From positions 1 to 38,654 of the forward strand of contig JAGBGN010000107.1 of NCBI GenBank assembly GCA_017935945.1: a DNA stretch of 38,654 nt. Direction: 5' to 3'. Both the position numbers and the translations under genes were made by a program. Source of the DNA: Candidatus Methanomethylophilaceae archaeon (GTDB lineage Archaea > Thermoplasmatota > Thermoplasmata > Methanomassiliicoccales > Methanomethylophilaceae). The notes beneath the pieces are model-generated. The model saw only the letters and a program-made list of their open reading frames with translations. It made no database searches and was not told where the DNA came from. Below are positions 8,314-15,861 of this stretch, one piece after another. Every line of letters starts with the position of its first letter. The stretch's first letter is position 1.

Positions 8314-8336
8314 TATTCGTATAATTTCTACGAATA
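8314..8336. repeat. 8-bp inverted repeat downstream of the HD gene
   Basis: TATTCGTA (8314-8321) and TACGAATA (8329-8336) are perfect inverted copies with a 7-nt AT-rich spacer. The repeat starts 8 nt after the stop of the HD-domain gene. It may be a terminator hairpin for that gene or a second upstream operator for nadX; it lacks the GC-rich stem typical of the other hairpins here. Confidence 0.45.
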
Positions 8337-8343
8337 TCGAGGT

Positions 8344-8985
8344 TCACCGGATCCCATCCCACTCGTCCATGAACTCTGCCAAAAATCCCTGCATGTATTC
8401 ATGACGATGCTCTGCCATGATTCTGGCGGTCTTGGTGGACATCATGTCCTTGAGCAGCAGTAGCTTCTCGTGGAAATGATTGATCGATGTGCCCCTGTTG
8501 GAGAAGTACTCCGCTTCGGACATACCATCCCTGTGGAATTCGCCAGGCACATGGATGGATCTGCCCCTGCTTCCACCATATGCGAACGCACGGGCGATGC
8601 CTATGGCCCCTATAGCATCCATACGGTCAGCATCCTGTACGATCCTGCCTTCCAATGAATCGGGTACGACACTATCGGAACCCTTGAACGATATCTGGGC
8701 GATTATGCCGCATATCCGATCCTGGATGGGCTCTGGTATGTTCTCAGAGGTCATGAAACGACGTGCGTTAGCATACCCATCACCTTCGAACAGCTTCCTG
8801 TCATCAACATCATGTAGCAACGCCGACAACCTGACGACATCCATGTCACCACCTTCCTGTTCACATATCCTCCTTGCCAGATCATGCACCCTGATCGAAT
8901 GGTAGATGTCATGACCACTCGAGTCTCCTGCAAACAGGTCATCTGCGAAATCCACCGCCCTCTGGAAAACTGACTCATCGAACAT
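8344..8985 (-). CDS. HD-domain phosphohydrolase (YedJ-like)
   Basis: The protein has 213 residues with the HD metal site: H29 (HSIRVHDLA context), H58-D59 (LLHDVDD) and D118 (VQDADRMDAIGAIG). This arrangement matches the small single-domain HD proteins of the YedJ/YpgQ type, some of which hydrolyse nucleotides; the substrate here is unknown. I chose the ATG at 8985. A GTG at 8994 in the same frame is possible, because one of two TATA candidates (9015-9020) would suit it better, while TACTAAA at about 9007-9013 suits the ATG. The gene is transcribed away from the rrf2 gene, and their starts are about 100 bp apart. Confidence 0.85.
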   Translation of the reverse strand: MFDESVFQRAVDFADDLFAGDSSGHDIYHSIRVHDLARRICEQEGGDMDVVRLSALLHDVDDRKLFEGDGYANARRFMTSENIPEPIQDRICGIIAQISFKGSDSVVPDSLEGRIVQDADRMDAIGAIGIARAFAYGGSRGRSIHVPGEFHRDGMSEAEYFSNRGTSINHFHEKLLLLKDMMSTKTARIMAEHRHEYMQGFLAEFMDEWDGIR

Positions 8986-9053
8986 CCAAACCACGCCGTG
9001 TCCCGTTTAGTATCATATATGCCCTGATAAAAGGGCCCTTGTTAATACCTCAA

Positions 9054-9075
9054 TTCATATAGTATTACTATGATA
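9054..9075 (+). promoter_or_regulatory. rrf2 promoter with embedded palindrome (candidate autoregulatory operator)
   Basis: ATAGTA-T-TACTAT (9059-9071) is a perfect 13-bp palindrome. It overlaps the TATA region (catatag, 9056-9062), which lies 22-28 nt before the ATG of the Rrf2-family gene, so a protein bound to it would occlude the promoter. Rrf2 regulators commonly control their own genes, which makes self-regulation the simplest reading. Confidence 0.5.
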
Positions 9076-9083
9076 TCAAATGC

Positions 9084-9524
9084 ATGAAAATCTCGACGAG
9101 GGGGAGGTATGCATTGCGCATGATGCTGGATGTTGCCATCCACGGCGACGACGGTCCCGTGAGCTTCAAAGATGTTTCCGGGAGGGAGGGGATATCCGTG
9201 AAGTACATGGAGCAGATCGGCTCCACCCTCACACGTGCTGGCCTCCTCAAGAGCGTGCGTGGAGCGCAGGGCGGATACAACCTCGTCGGAAAACCATCCG
9301 ATCATACCGTGGGATCGATCCTGCGTGTGACCGAGGGGCAGTTCTACCTCACACCCTGTGTCGAACAGGGGGGATCGTGCGAGCACAATCCCGACTGTCT
9401 CACATACCCGCTATGGGAAAAACTCAACAATGCGATATTGGAGATAGTAGACAACACGACGCTCCAGGACCTCATAGACACCGCGAAGGAGAGACGGATC
9501 ATCGACATCGATGACTCGGATTGA
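9084..9524 (+). CDS. Rrf2-family transcriptional regulator with three cysteines
   Basis: The 146-residue protein begins with the classic Rrf2 opening MKISTRGRYALRMMLDVA. It has the winged helix with ISVKYMEQIGSTLTRAGLLKSVRGAQGGY (about residues 37-65) and three clustered cysteines in PCVEQGGSCEHNPDC (about 92-106). In IscR, NsrR and RsrR such cysteines hold a 2Fe-2S or 4Fe-4S cluster, so redox, NO or Fe-S sensing is likely but not proven. The start is the ATG at 9084; it has no SD but a TATA element about 25 nt upstream, so the mRNA is probably leaderless. No Fe-S assembly gene is adjacent, so targets other than itself are unknown. Confidence 0.9.
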   Translation: MKISTRGRYALRMMLDVAIHGDDGPVSFKDVSGREGISVKYMEQIGSTLTRAGLLKSVRGAQGGYNLVGKPSDHTVGSILRVTEGQFYLTPCVEQGGSCEHNPDCLTYPLWEKLNNAILEIVDNTTLQDLIDTAKERRIIDIDDSD

Positions 9525-9556
9525 GTTGACTTATACCGCTTCGGAGATGCAGGGGC

Positions 9557-9964
9557 ATGGACAGGTACATTCTCGTCGATCACACCGCAGACATGATGGT
9601 GAAGGCATACGGCAACACCCTCGAGGAATGCTTCGCCAACGCTGCATTCGCCCTCTTCGACCAGACCGTGGATCTCTCCGGGATAGGTACGGACGAGGAG
9701 ATCGACATCAGGGTCACGGGGATGGATGATGAGGACAGGCTGTACTCGTTCCTGGCAGAGATGCTGTTCATAGAGGACTGCGACAACCTCATCCTGAAGG
9801 AGTTCGAAGTATCGTTCGAGGATGAGGACGTGGTGTGCCACGCACGTGGCGAGACGCTTGACCGTAATCGCCACAGGATTAGGTCCGAGGTCAAGGCCGT
9901 GACCTACCATATGATGGATATCGATTACGATGAACCTTCGGTCACTGTAATATTCGATGTTTGA
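9557..9964 (+). CDS. Archease (RtcB RNA ligase activator)
   Basis: The 135-residue protein has the archease signature DHTADMMVKAYGNTLEECFANAA near the N-terminus and VKAVTYHMMDI near the C-terminus. Acidic residues at the start (DHTAD) and at the C-terminal end (FDV) fit the metal-binding site. Archease speeds the guanylylation and turnover of the tRNA-splicing ligase RtcB; rtcB is not in the window. A TATA-like TTATA at 9531-9535 lies 25 nt before the ATG and there is no clear SD, so it probably has its own leaderless promoter despite lying only 32 nt after rrf2. Confidence 0.93.
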   Translation: MDRYILVDHTADMMVKAYGNTLEECFANAAFALFDQTVDLSGIGTDEEIDIRVTGMDDEDRLYSFLAEMLFIEDCDNLILKEFEVSFEDEDVVCHARGETLDRNRHRIRSEVKAVTYHMMDIDYDEPSVTVIFDV

Positions 9965-10049
9965 ACATCACAGGTCACGGTAATCCACGCCTGATGACGT
10001 TCTGCATACCCATCTAAGGTTTATCTAAGGGAATGTCAATCACCAGTTG

Positions 10050-10871
10050 ATGCTCAGACTAGGTTGGTTCTCCACAGGAAGGGGCCCCGGATCCCGCAAT
10101 CTTTTGAAAACGGTCATGGACCAGAAGGAACAAGGAAAGCTCGACGTAGAGATCGCTTTCGTGTTCTGCAACTGGGACAACGATGAGGAAGACAACCCCA
10201 AGAGGGAGCAGAGACAGTTGTTCTTCGACATGGTCAACGGTTACGGAATCCCTTTGGTCACAGCATCATGGAAGAAGTTCAGACCGGACCTCTGGGCCGA
10301 GGACCAGGTCGCATGGAGGAACGAGTACGGAAAGGTCCTGAGGGAACTCACATCCCGCTATGAGTTCGACCTGGGCATACTGGCCGGATACATGCTGTGG
10401 ATGGATGATGAGACTTGTAGGCAGTACGACATGCTGAACCTGCATCCGGCACTCCCCGATGGTCCGAAAGGGACCTGGCAGGAGGTCATCTGGCAACTCA
10501 TATCCGAGAATGCCGACAGACAGGGGATAATGATGCACATCTGTACCGAGGAATGGGACAGGGGTGCCGCCCTGACCTACTGCGGTTTCGACATCCGCGG
10601 AGAAGAATACGATGGCCTCTGGGCTGATCTCGACTCCAAACTGGCTAACAGGTCCCTTGATGAGATCAAAGCCGAGGAGGGCCAGGATGAACCCCTGTTC
10701 AAGAAGATCAGGGAGGATGGTGCCAGGAGGGAACTTCCACTCATCGTTGCAACAATCAGGGAGTTTTCAGAGGGTCGCGTGAAGATCGTCGACAAGAAAC
10801 TCTATGCTGGGGACAAGGCACTTGATGGACCGTACGACCTATCCAAACAGGTCGATGGATCCCTGGAGTGA
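10050..10871 (+). CDS. Formyltransferase-fold protein (PurN/Fmt-like, function unknown)
   Basis: The 273-residue protein has the formyltransferase core. Motif LNLHPALPDG gives N130 and H132, and TEEWDRGAAL gives D170, so the Asn-His-Asp catalytic triad of GAR transformylase and related enzymes is intact. The N-terminal nucleotide-like loop STGRGPGSRNLL resembles the phosphate loop of PurN (GxGSN). It is longer than PurN (about 200 residues), with an insertion around 40-100 and a different C-terminus, so the acceptor may not be GAR. The ATG at 10050 is chosen over a TTG just before it; TTTATCTA at 10020-10027 predicts a leaderless mRNA. The next gene starts within 6 nt, so the two form an operon. 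Confidence 0.75.
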   Translation: MLRLGWFSTGRGPGSRNLLKTVMDQKEQGKLDVEIAFVFCNWDNDEEDNPKREQRQLFFDMVNGYGIPLVTASWKKFRPDLWAEDQVAWRNEYGKVLRELTSRYEFDLGILAGYMLWMDDETCRQYDMLNLHPALPDGPKGTWQEVIWQLISENADRQGIMMHICTEEWDRGAALTYCGFDIRGEEYDGLWADLDSKLANRSLDEIKAEEGQDEPLFKKIREDGARRELPLIVATIREFSEGRVKIVDKKLYAGDKALDGPYDLSKQVDGSLE

Positions 10872-10876
10872 GACCG

Positions 10877-11986
10877 ATGCCGGCCGAATTCGACCCTGCG
10901 GCAGAACTGGGACTATTTCCCGACAAGCTGTTCGTTTGCAATTGCAGGGGATTCCTCACCAAGAACAACAACATCCGCGACCTGTGCAGCCGTTTCATCA
11001 GCAATGGCGACCATGTGTATGATGTCATAGACAGGTACGATGACCTGACGGCATATGTCCTTGGACGTGAGGAGGCCACGGCCGGTAGCACCCTGAAATG
11101 GGTCGTCCCGTTCCTCAAAGCATACGGGGCCACCGACCACAGCATGCACCAGTACAGCAGGGAATGCCTGGAGATGATGCCCAGCGCTGGAAAGGCCATG
11201 AGATACGTGTCCGAACTAATGCCCACATTCATCACGACCTCGACCTACGAGCATGGTATACTCCCCATCATGGAGGAATTGGATGCTCCGCTGTGCGAGG
11301 TTTTCTGTTCCAAACTGGAACTGGATCCGGCCAACTTCGGACGTGCGGACTCCAGGAAGATCAGGGAGATGGCCCAGGAACTGGCATCCATGAAGATTCC
11401 GAAGGTCAAGTACAAACTCAATGTACCCATGGAGGTTCATGAGAATGATGTGCGCATAATCAAGCACATCGACCTCCTCCTGCAGAGCAGACTTGCCGAA
11501 CTTCCCGCGATGAACCTCATGGAGTCCACATCCCCGGTAACATCCCACAAGAAGGCCTACCAGCTCCTGGACATCAGAAGGCAGACCGGCATAGATCTAG
11601 ACGGCGTCTTCTACATCGGTGGCGATGCCACGGACTACCAGTCCATGGACCTCGTCCAGGACAGTGGAGGACTGTCCGTCGCATTCAACGGTGCGGAATT
11701 CGCAGTAAGGGGATCCACCATCGCAGTCATGTCCAAGGACTCGACTGTGGGCGCAGTCCTCGCGGGAGAATTCTACAACAGGGGCATCCAGGCGGTACTG
11801 GACCTGGCAAACAACTGGGAGCGCAAATACCTGAAGGAAGCGGACGTGTTCGACAGATACCTTCTGGATGAGATGCTTGCACTCCACCCCAGGAAATTGC
11901 CCGATGTCCGTCTCGTGGACAGGCACAACATAGATTCCCTTGCTGAAGAGAGCGACAAGTACAGGCGCAAACTGCTCGGACTGTGA
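10877..11986 (+). CDS. HAD-superfamily-like protein with degenerate catalytic motif I
   Basis: The 369-residue protein resembles the archaeal HAD group sometimes annotated as EhaR in methanogens (assignment from memory). Family members begin with a D-x-E-G-P motif. Here the equivalent segment reads VCNCRGFLTKN (20-30), with Asn22 in place of the nucleophilic Asp and Arg24 in place of the acid. Other landmarks remain: TTSTYEHG near 120, the Lys pair in SHKKAYQLL (225-226), GGDATD (248-253) and AFNG (269-272). It probably cannot form an aspartyl-phosphate and may be a binding or regulatory protein. The start ATG at 10877 follows the SD GGAGTG, which also contains the stop of the formyltransferase gene. 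Confidence 0.65.
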   Translation: MPAEFDPAAELGLFPDKLFVCNCRGFLTKNNNIRDLCSRFISNGDHVYDVIDRYDDLTAYVLGREEATAGSTLKWVVPFLKAYGATDHSMHQYSRECLEMMPSAGKAMRYVSELMPTFITTSTYEHGILPIMEELDAPLCEVFCSKLELDPANFGRADSRKIREMAQELASMKIPKVKYKLNVPMEVHENDVRIIKHIDLLLQSRLAELPAMNLMESTSPVTSHKKAYQLLDIRRQTGIDLDGVFYIGGDATDYQSMDLVQDSGGLSVAFNGAEFAVRGSTIAVMSKDSTVGAVLAGEFYNRGIQAVLDLANNWERKYLKEADVFDRYLLDEMLALHPRKLPDVRLVDRHNIDSLAEESDKYRRKLLGL

Positions 11987-12023
11987 GACAAGAGACGAAT
12001 CCGAAGCGAAAGGTAGAAGATAG

Positions 12024-12096
12024 TGCTCCAGTCGGGATTCGAACCCGAGTGTCAGCCTCGAAAGGGCTGAATGATTGGCCGCTACACTACTGGAGC
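12024..12096 (-). tRNA. tRNA-Glu (anticodon TTC)
   Basis: The minus strand folds as a full cloverleaf. The acceptor stem GCTCCAG pairs with CTGGAGC. The anticodon loop CTTTCGA, in the stem TCAGCC/GGCTGA, gives anticodon TTC, and the T arm is CGGGTTCGAATCCCG. The discriminator is A and CCA is not encoded. There is no intron. A TATA element TTTTAAAC at about 12118-12125 lies some 25 nt upstream of the 5' end on the minus strand. Confidence 0.97.
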
Positions 12097-12213
12097 CTTA
12101 GCCACCCATTACGGTATAGTTTAAAATTCTTTGGTTGCCTCGACATGCAGATACGAGTCTGGGAGGGCCACGTACCCGCACGAGGACATGTGAAGTCCCG
12201 CATTTTCAATTAC

Positions 12214-12224
12214 TTTTATATAAG
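12214..12224 (+). promoter_or_regulatory. Strong TATA box of the aIF1A operon
   Basis: TTTTATATAAG lies about 40 nt before the aIF1A ATG, leaving a short leader with the SD GAGAGG. The 12-mer CTTTTATATAAG here is identical to the one in front of the L15e gene (20882-20893). It is the likely promoter for the long information-processing block downstream. Confidence 0.7.
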
Positions 12225-12261
12225 GTAACGGCTCATGGCCCCCTATTGCAGAGAGGATATC

Positions 12262-12591
12262 ATGAGCGACAATCAACCGCTTGAGAGCCCGGATGAGGAC
12301 GTAACACGTGTACGTCTTCCGAATATAAAGGAAGGAGAGATGTTCGGGATAGCGGACCAGCTGCTCGGAGCATCCAAGATCAAAGTGATGTGTGAGGATG
12401 GAGTTTCCCGTGTCGGTCGCATCCCTGGAAAGATCAAGAAGAGGATGTGGATAAGAGAGGGAGATCTCCTCATCATATCCGTATGGGATTTCCAGCCCGA
12501 TAAATGCGACGTCAGGTTCAGGTACACCAAGACTCAGGCAGTCAACCTCAGCAAGAGGAACAAGGTCCCCAAGAACCTGGACATCTTCTGA
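12262..12591 (+). CDS. Translation initiation factor aIF1A
   Basis: The 109-residue protein has the aIF1A OB fold: residues 13-85 include TRVRLPNIKEGEMFGIADQLLG and VRFRYTKTQ, with a basic segment GRIPGKIKKRMWIREGDLLII. It binds the A site of the 30S subunit and helps select the initiator tRNA and start codon. The start is the ATG at 12262, preceded by GAGAGG at 12251-12256; a nine-codon upstream extension would begin within that leader and is unlikely. It heads a run of ten same-strand genes for translation, ribosome assembly, transcription and replication. Confidence 0.95.
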   Translation: MSDNQPLESPDEDVTRVRLPNIKEGEMFGIADQLLGASKIKVMCEDGVSRVGRIPGKIKKRMWIREGDLLIISVWDFQPDKCDVRFRYTKTQAVNLSKRNKVPKNLDIF

Positions 12592-12605
12592 TACGGGTGA
12601 ACCAC

Positions 12606-13406
12606 ATGGCCTCATACGAGGAGGCGTACGCGTACCTTGAGAGGCATGTGGACGCCCTCAAAACCAACCGTACTGGCGATGAACGCCAGACTGATGGAGA
12701 GGTCTTCGACAAGAGGACCCTCCTCACAATTTATGATTTCATGACGAGCGGCTACGTCGATGCCGTTCATTACCCAATATCCACCGGAAAAGAGGGTAAC
12801 GTGTTCTTCGCCACCGATGAGGAGGGGGAGATGATGGCCCTCAAGATATTCAGGACCTCGACATCCACCTTCAAGAGAGTGGCCAAATACGTGGAGGGCG
12901 ACCCCAGATTCAGAGGGGTCACCGGAAACAGGTGGAAGATGATCTATGCATGGGTCAACAAGGAGTTCAGGAACCTGGTCAGATACAGCGAAGCCGGAAT
13001 ACCTGTCCCAGAACCGATCACGTTCGACAAGAACTGCCTCCTGATGGAGTTCATCGGCGACGAGAACGGCCCGTGCCCCCAGCTCAGGGAGGTCGTCCTG
13101 GACGACCCTACCGAGACGTACGATGAGGTCGTGTCATTCATAATAGATGGATGGCAGGAGGCACATCTCGTGCACGGGGACCTCAGTGAATACAACATCC
13201 TGATGCAGGATGGTCAGCCCATCATGATCGACGTGGGCCAGGCCATGACATCCGACCATTTCAATGCCAGGGAGCTCCTGGAGAGGGACATCAGGAACAT
13301 CAACAGGTTCTTCAAGAACCGCGGTGCGGACATCATAGAGGACGCAACAATTTTGGAAGAGACACTGAACGGAAAGGACGAGGAAGACGGAGAGGAAGAG
13401 GAATGA
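12606..13406 (+). CDS. rio1: RIO1-type serine/threonine protein kinase
   Basis: The 266-residue protein has the RIO1 kinase core: ATP loop STGKEGNVFFA (59-69), Lys80 in MALKIFRTSTSTFK, catalytic HGDLSEYNIL with D192 and N197, and metal-binding D209 in MIDVGQA. RIO1 acts as an ATPase-type factor in late maturation and recycling of the small ribosomal subunit. The C-terminus is strongly acidic (DEEDGEEEE). The start is the ATG at 12606 after GGGTGA; it follows aIF1A by 14 nt. Its stop overlaps the start of the KH-domain gene as ATGA, a conserved archaeal pairing in 30S assembly. Confidence 0.95.
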   Translation: MASYEEAYAYLERHVDALKTNRTGDERQTDGEVFDKRTLLTIYDFMTSGYVDAVHYPISTGKEGNVFFATDEEGEMMALKIFRTSTSTFKRVAKYVEGDPRFRGVTGNRWKMIYAWVNKEFRNLVRYSEAGIPVPEPITFDKNCLLMEFIGDENGPCPQLREVVLDDPTETYDEVVSFIIDGWQEAHLVHGDLSEYNILMQDGQPIMIDVGQAMTSDHFNARELLERDIRNINRFFKNRGADIIEDATILEETLNGKDEEDGEEEE

Positions 13407-13951
13407 GATCCATCAGAATACCTGCAGACAGAGTCGGTACACTCATCGGCAAGAACGGGGAGACCAAGAAGACACTCCAGAGCATATCTGGCATCAAGCT
13501 GGAGATCGACACGGAGGAAGGAGAGGTCATCATCCATGATGATGTGGAACTTGAGGACCCCACGATGGCATTGAAGATCCTGGACGTCGTGAAGGCGGTC
13601 GGAAGGGGATTCAACCCCGACAAGGCCATGAGGCTCTTCGATGACGACGAGTACCTCGAGGTCGTCGACCTGAAGGAGTTCGTCGGCGACCGCAGCAGCC
13701 AGGTCACCCGCATGAGGGGACGCCTGATCGGGAAGAACGGCAAAACCCGCAGGATAATCGAGGACCTTACTGGATGCGACATGGTGATCTACGGGAACAC
13801 CGTCGCACTCATGGGCAACTCCATAAGCCTCCCCGTGGCAAAGCACGCCGTGGAGCTCATCCTCAATGGAAGCGAGCACGCCACCGTGTACCACTATCTC
13901 GAAAGCCAGCGCCCCAGACTCAGGATTGCCGAGATGGGATTCGATCTCTGA
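13403..13951 (+). CDS. KH-domain RNA-binding protein, Dim2/Pno1-like
   Basis: The 182-residue protein has two KH modules, each with a GxxG loop: GKNG at 16-19 and GKNG at 110-113. The order and spacing match archaeal Dim2/Pno1, which binds the 3' end of 16S rRNA during small-subunit assembly and can stimulate aIF2 and Nob1 functions. Coupling to rio1 by an ATGA overlap agrees with this role. The C-terminal segment ILNGSEHATVYHYLE is typical of the family. The next gene, pus10, starts 9 nt after the stop. Confidence 0.93.
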   Translation: MRSIRIPADRVGTLIGKNGETKKTLQSISGIKLEIDTEEGEVIIHDDVELEDPTMALKILDVVKAVGRGFNPDKAMRLFDDDEYLEVVDLKEFVGDRSSQVTRMRGRLIGKNGKTRRIIEDLTGCDMVIYGNTVALMGNSISLPVAKHAVELILNGSEHATVYHYLESQRPRLRIAEMGFDL

Positions 13952-13960
13952 GGTGTCGAC

Positions 13961-15196
13961 ATGGATGAATGGATACAAGACCACATGGACGTGGCCAGGG
14001 AACTCGCCGAGTCCGGACTCTGCGACCACTGTCTCGGACGCATGTTCGGGAAGCTCGGAAAGGGGATGACGAACGACGAGCGCGGACGCCTCATCAGGGA
14101 AGCCCTCGAAGACGAGGGGATCATAGCGCCTGCAGACGACTTCTGCCCCCTCTGTGAAAACGTCTTCGAACTCCTCCACAGGTTCGCAGAAGCGGCCGCA
14201 GACAAGATCAACGACGTCGAATCCTCAAACTTCCTCATCGGTACCAGGATAGAGCCCGAGATTGCCCAGAGGGAGAAGGAACTGAAGGAGCAGTACAATC
14301 TGGAGTTCGCTGAGAACCTCAAGGCCGAACTCAACCGCGAGATCGGTAAAATCGCACTGCCCATGATACACCGCCCTGTGGAGTTCAAGAACCCCCAGGT
14401 CGTCGCATGCGTCGACACCCGTTTCGCGGACGTAACCCTGGATATAGCGCCGGTGTTCATCGCCGGACGTTACACCAAGTACAGCAGGGAGATCCCACAG
14501 ACCATCTGGCCATGCAGGGTGTGCCATGGGAAGGGATGCGACCACTGCAAGGGGGAGGGTAAGATGTACCCCACATCCGTCCAGGAGATCATCGGCGACA
14601 TTGCACTGGAGATGAGCGGAGGACAGGAGCACTTCTTCCACGGCATGGGTCGCGAGGACATCGACGCCTGCATGCTCGGCGACGGCAGGCCGTTCGTACT
14701 CGAGATAAGCAACCCCAGGATCAGGGAGATCGATCTCGATGAGCTGGAGAAGAGGGCGAACGACAACGACATGGCCGGATACAACAGTCTCCACTTCGTA
14801 CAGCGCGAAGCTGTCGAAAGATACAAATCGGCTGCAGCTGACAAAGTCTATCGCGTACATGTGCGCGCTGACAGTAAGGTTAATAAAGAAGCAGTAGTTA
14901 ACGCAGCCCTATCGTTCAAGGACGCTAATATAGACCAGAGGACACCACGCAGGGTTGAGCACCGCCGTGCAGACCTTGTGAGGAAGAGAAAGGTCCACTG
15001 GATCAGGGCGGATGCGATAACGGATGACTCGTTCGATCTCGAACTGGAGACCGATTCGGGAACATACGTGAAGGAATTCGTGTCCGGTGACGATGGCAGG
15101 AGCACACCCAGCTTCTCCGAGAGATTGGGAGTGCAATGCAAAGTCGAGACCCTGGACGTATTAGCGATCAACTATCATGAACCAATGAAGGGATAA
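13961..15196 (+). CDS. pus10: tRNA pseudouridine synthase Pus10
   Basis: The 411-residue enzyme makes pseudouridine 54 and 55 in archaeal tRNA. An N-terminal zinc-binding region has CDHC (21-24) and CPLC (62-65), followed by a THUMP-like part. A second cysteine cluster, CRVCHGKGCDHCKGEG (185-200), is usual in archaeal Pus10. The catalytic motif GREDID lies at 230-235 and is followed by the conserved GDGRPFVLEISNPR. The start ATG at 13961 follows GAGGTG. L21e follows after 3 nt, so co-transcription is certain in practice. Confidence 0.95.
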   Translation: MDEWIQDHMDVARELAESGLCDHCLGRMFGKLGKGMTNDERGRLIREALEDEGIIAPADDFCPLCENVFELLHRFAEAAADKINDVESSNFLIGTRIEPEIAQREKELKEQYNLEFAENLKAELNREIGKIALPMIHRPVEFKNPQVVACVDTRFADVTLDIAPVFIAGRYTKYSREIPQTIWPCRVCHGKGCDHCKGEGKMYPTSVQEIIGDIALEMSGGQEHFFHGMGREDIDACMLGDGRPFVLEISNPRIREIDLDELEKRANDNDMAGYNSLHFVQREAVERYKSAAADKVYRVHVRADSKVNKEAVVNAALSFKDANIDQRTPRRVEHRRADLVRKRKVHWIRADAITDDSFDLELETDSGTYVKEFVSGDDGRSTPSFSERLGVQCKVETLDVLAINYHEPMKG

Positions 15197-15199
15197 GCA

Positions 15200-15499
15200 A
15201 TGCAGGCATCCAGAGGAACAAGGACTAAGACCCGCAACCTGCTCAAGAAGAGGGCAAGGGCACGCGGTCTTTCACCCATCACAAAAGGACTTCAGACATT
15301 CGAGGCTGGCGAGAAGGTCAACATCATCATCGACCCCAGCGTACACAAGGGCATGCCCTTCTCCAGGTTCCACGGACTCACCGGAGTCGTCGTCGGCGCC
15401 AGGGGATGTGCCTACGAAGTCAGTGTCAAGGACGGAAACAAGACCAAGATGGTCGTTGCACGCCCTGAGCACCTCGTCAGGACCAAGATCACAAACTGA
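15200..15499 (+). CDS. rpl21e: 50S ribosomal protein L21e
   Basis: This is a 99-residue basic protein with the L21e core: RTKTRNLLKKRARARGL at the N-terminus, a KVNIIIDPSVHKGMPFSRFHG segment, and an SH3-like C-terminus ending KTKMVVARPEHL. It is part of the large subunit. The gene sits in the conserved archaeal order L21e-rpoF-DUF655-ksgA, which is present here in full. Confidence 0.97.
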   Translation: MQASRGTRTKTRNLLKKRARARGLSPITKGLQTFEAGEKVNIIIDPSVHKGMPFSRFHGLTGVVVGARGCAYEVSVKDGNKTKMVVARPEHLVRTKITN

Positions 15500-15513
15500 A
15501 CGGGTGAATGACA

Positions 15514-15846
15514 ATGTCTGAGCAGTACGTTACATTGGCTGAGGTGAGGGATCTCCTCGCCGAGGAAGAGAAGAAGAGGTCGGAGATTGGAATAGACCTT
15601 CTCGACTCACAGAAATATGCCATGAGCCACGCTCAGACAGTCACATCCCTGACACTCGAGTCGACCAAAGAGCTTATCGCCGAGGTCAGTCAGCTCGAGG
15701 AAGTCTCAGATGCCGTTGCCGTGAAGATCGCGGACCTCCTCCCCCAGTACCCGGAGGATGTCCGTGCCATCTTCTCCAAGGAGAGGATTGCTCTCGACAA
15801 CGACATGATCAAACAGATTACTGATATAGTAGCCAAGTACATCTGA
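15514..15846 (+). CDS. rpoF: DNA-directed RNA polymerase subunit F (Rpb4 homologue)
   Basis: The protein has 110 residues from the ATG at 15514. This start has GGGTG at 15502-15506 at a proper distance, whereas the ATG at 15508 is too close to it. The all-helical sequence with TLAEVRDLL, a heptad-like centre and KIADLLPQYPEDVRAIFSKERI near the C-terminus matches archaeal RpoF. With RpoE it forms the stalk that helps open the promoter and binds nascent RNA. Its place between L21e and DUF655 is conserved in archaea. Confidence 0.94.
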   Translation: MSEQYVTLAEVRDLLAEEEKKRSEIGIDLLDSQKYAMSHAQTVTSLTLESTKELIAEVSQLEEVSDAVAVKIADLLPQYPEDVRAIFSKERIALDNDMIKQITDIVAKYI

Positions 15847-15861
15847 CCTCAGAGGGTTAGC

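Noticed and set aside
13214-14179. A 321-codon minus-strand frame across rio1, the KH gene and pus10
   Set aside because: It covers three confidently identified, overlapping plus-strand genes and shows no domain.
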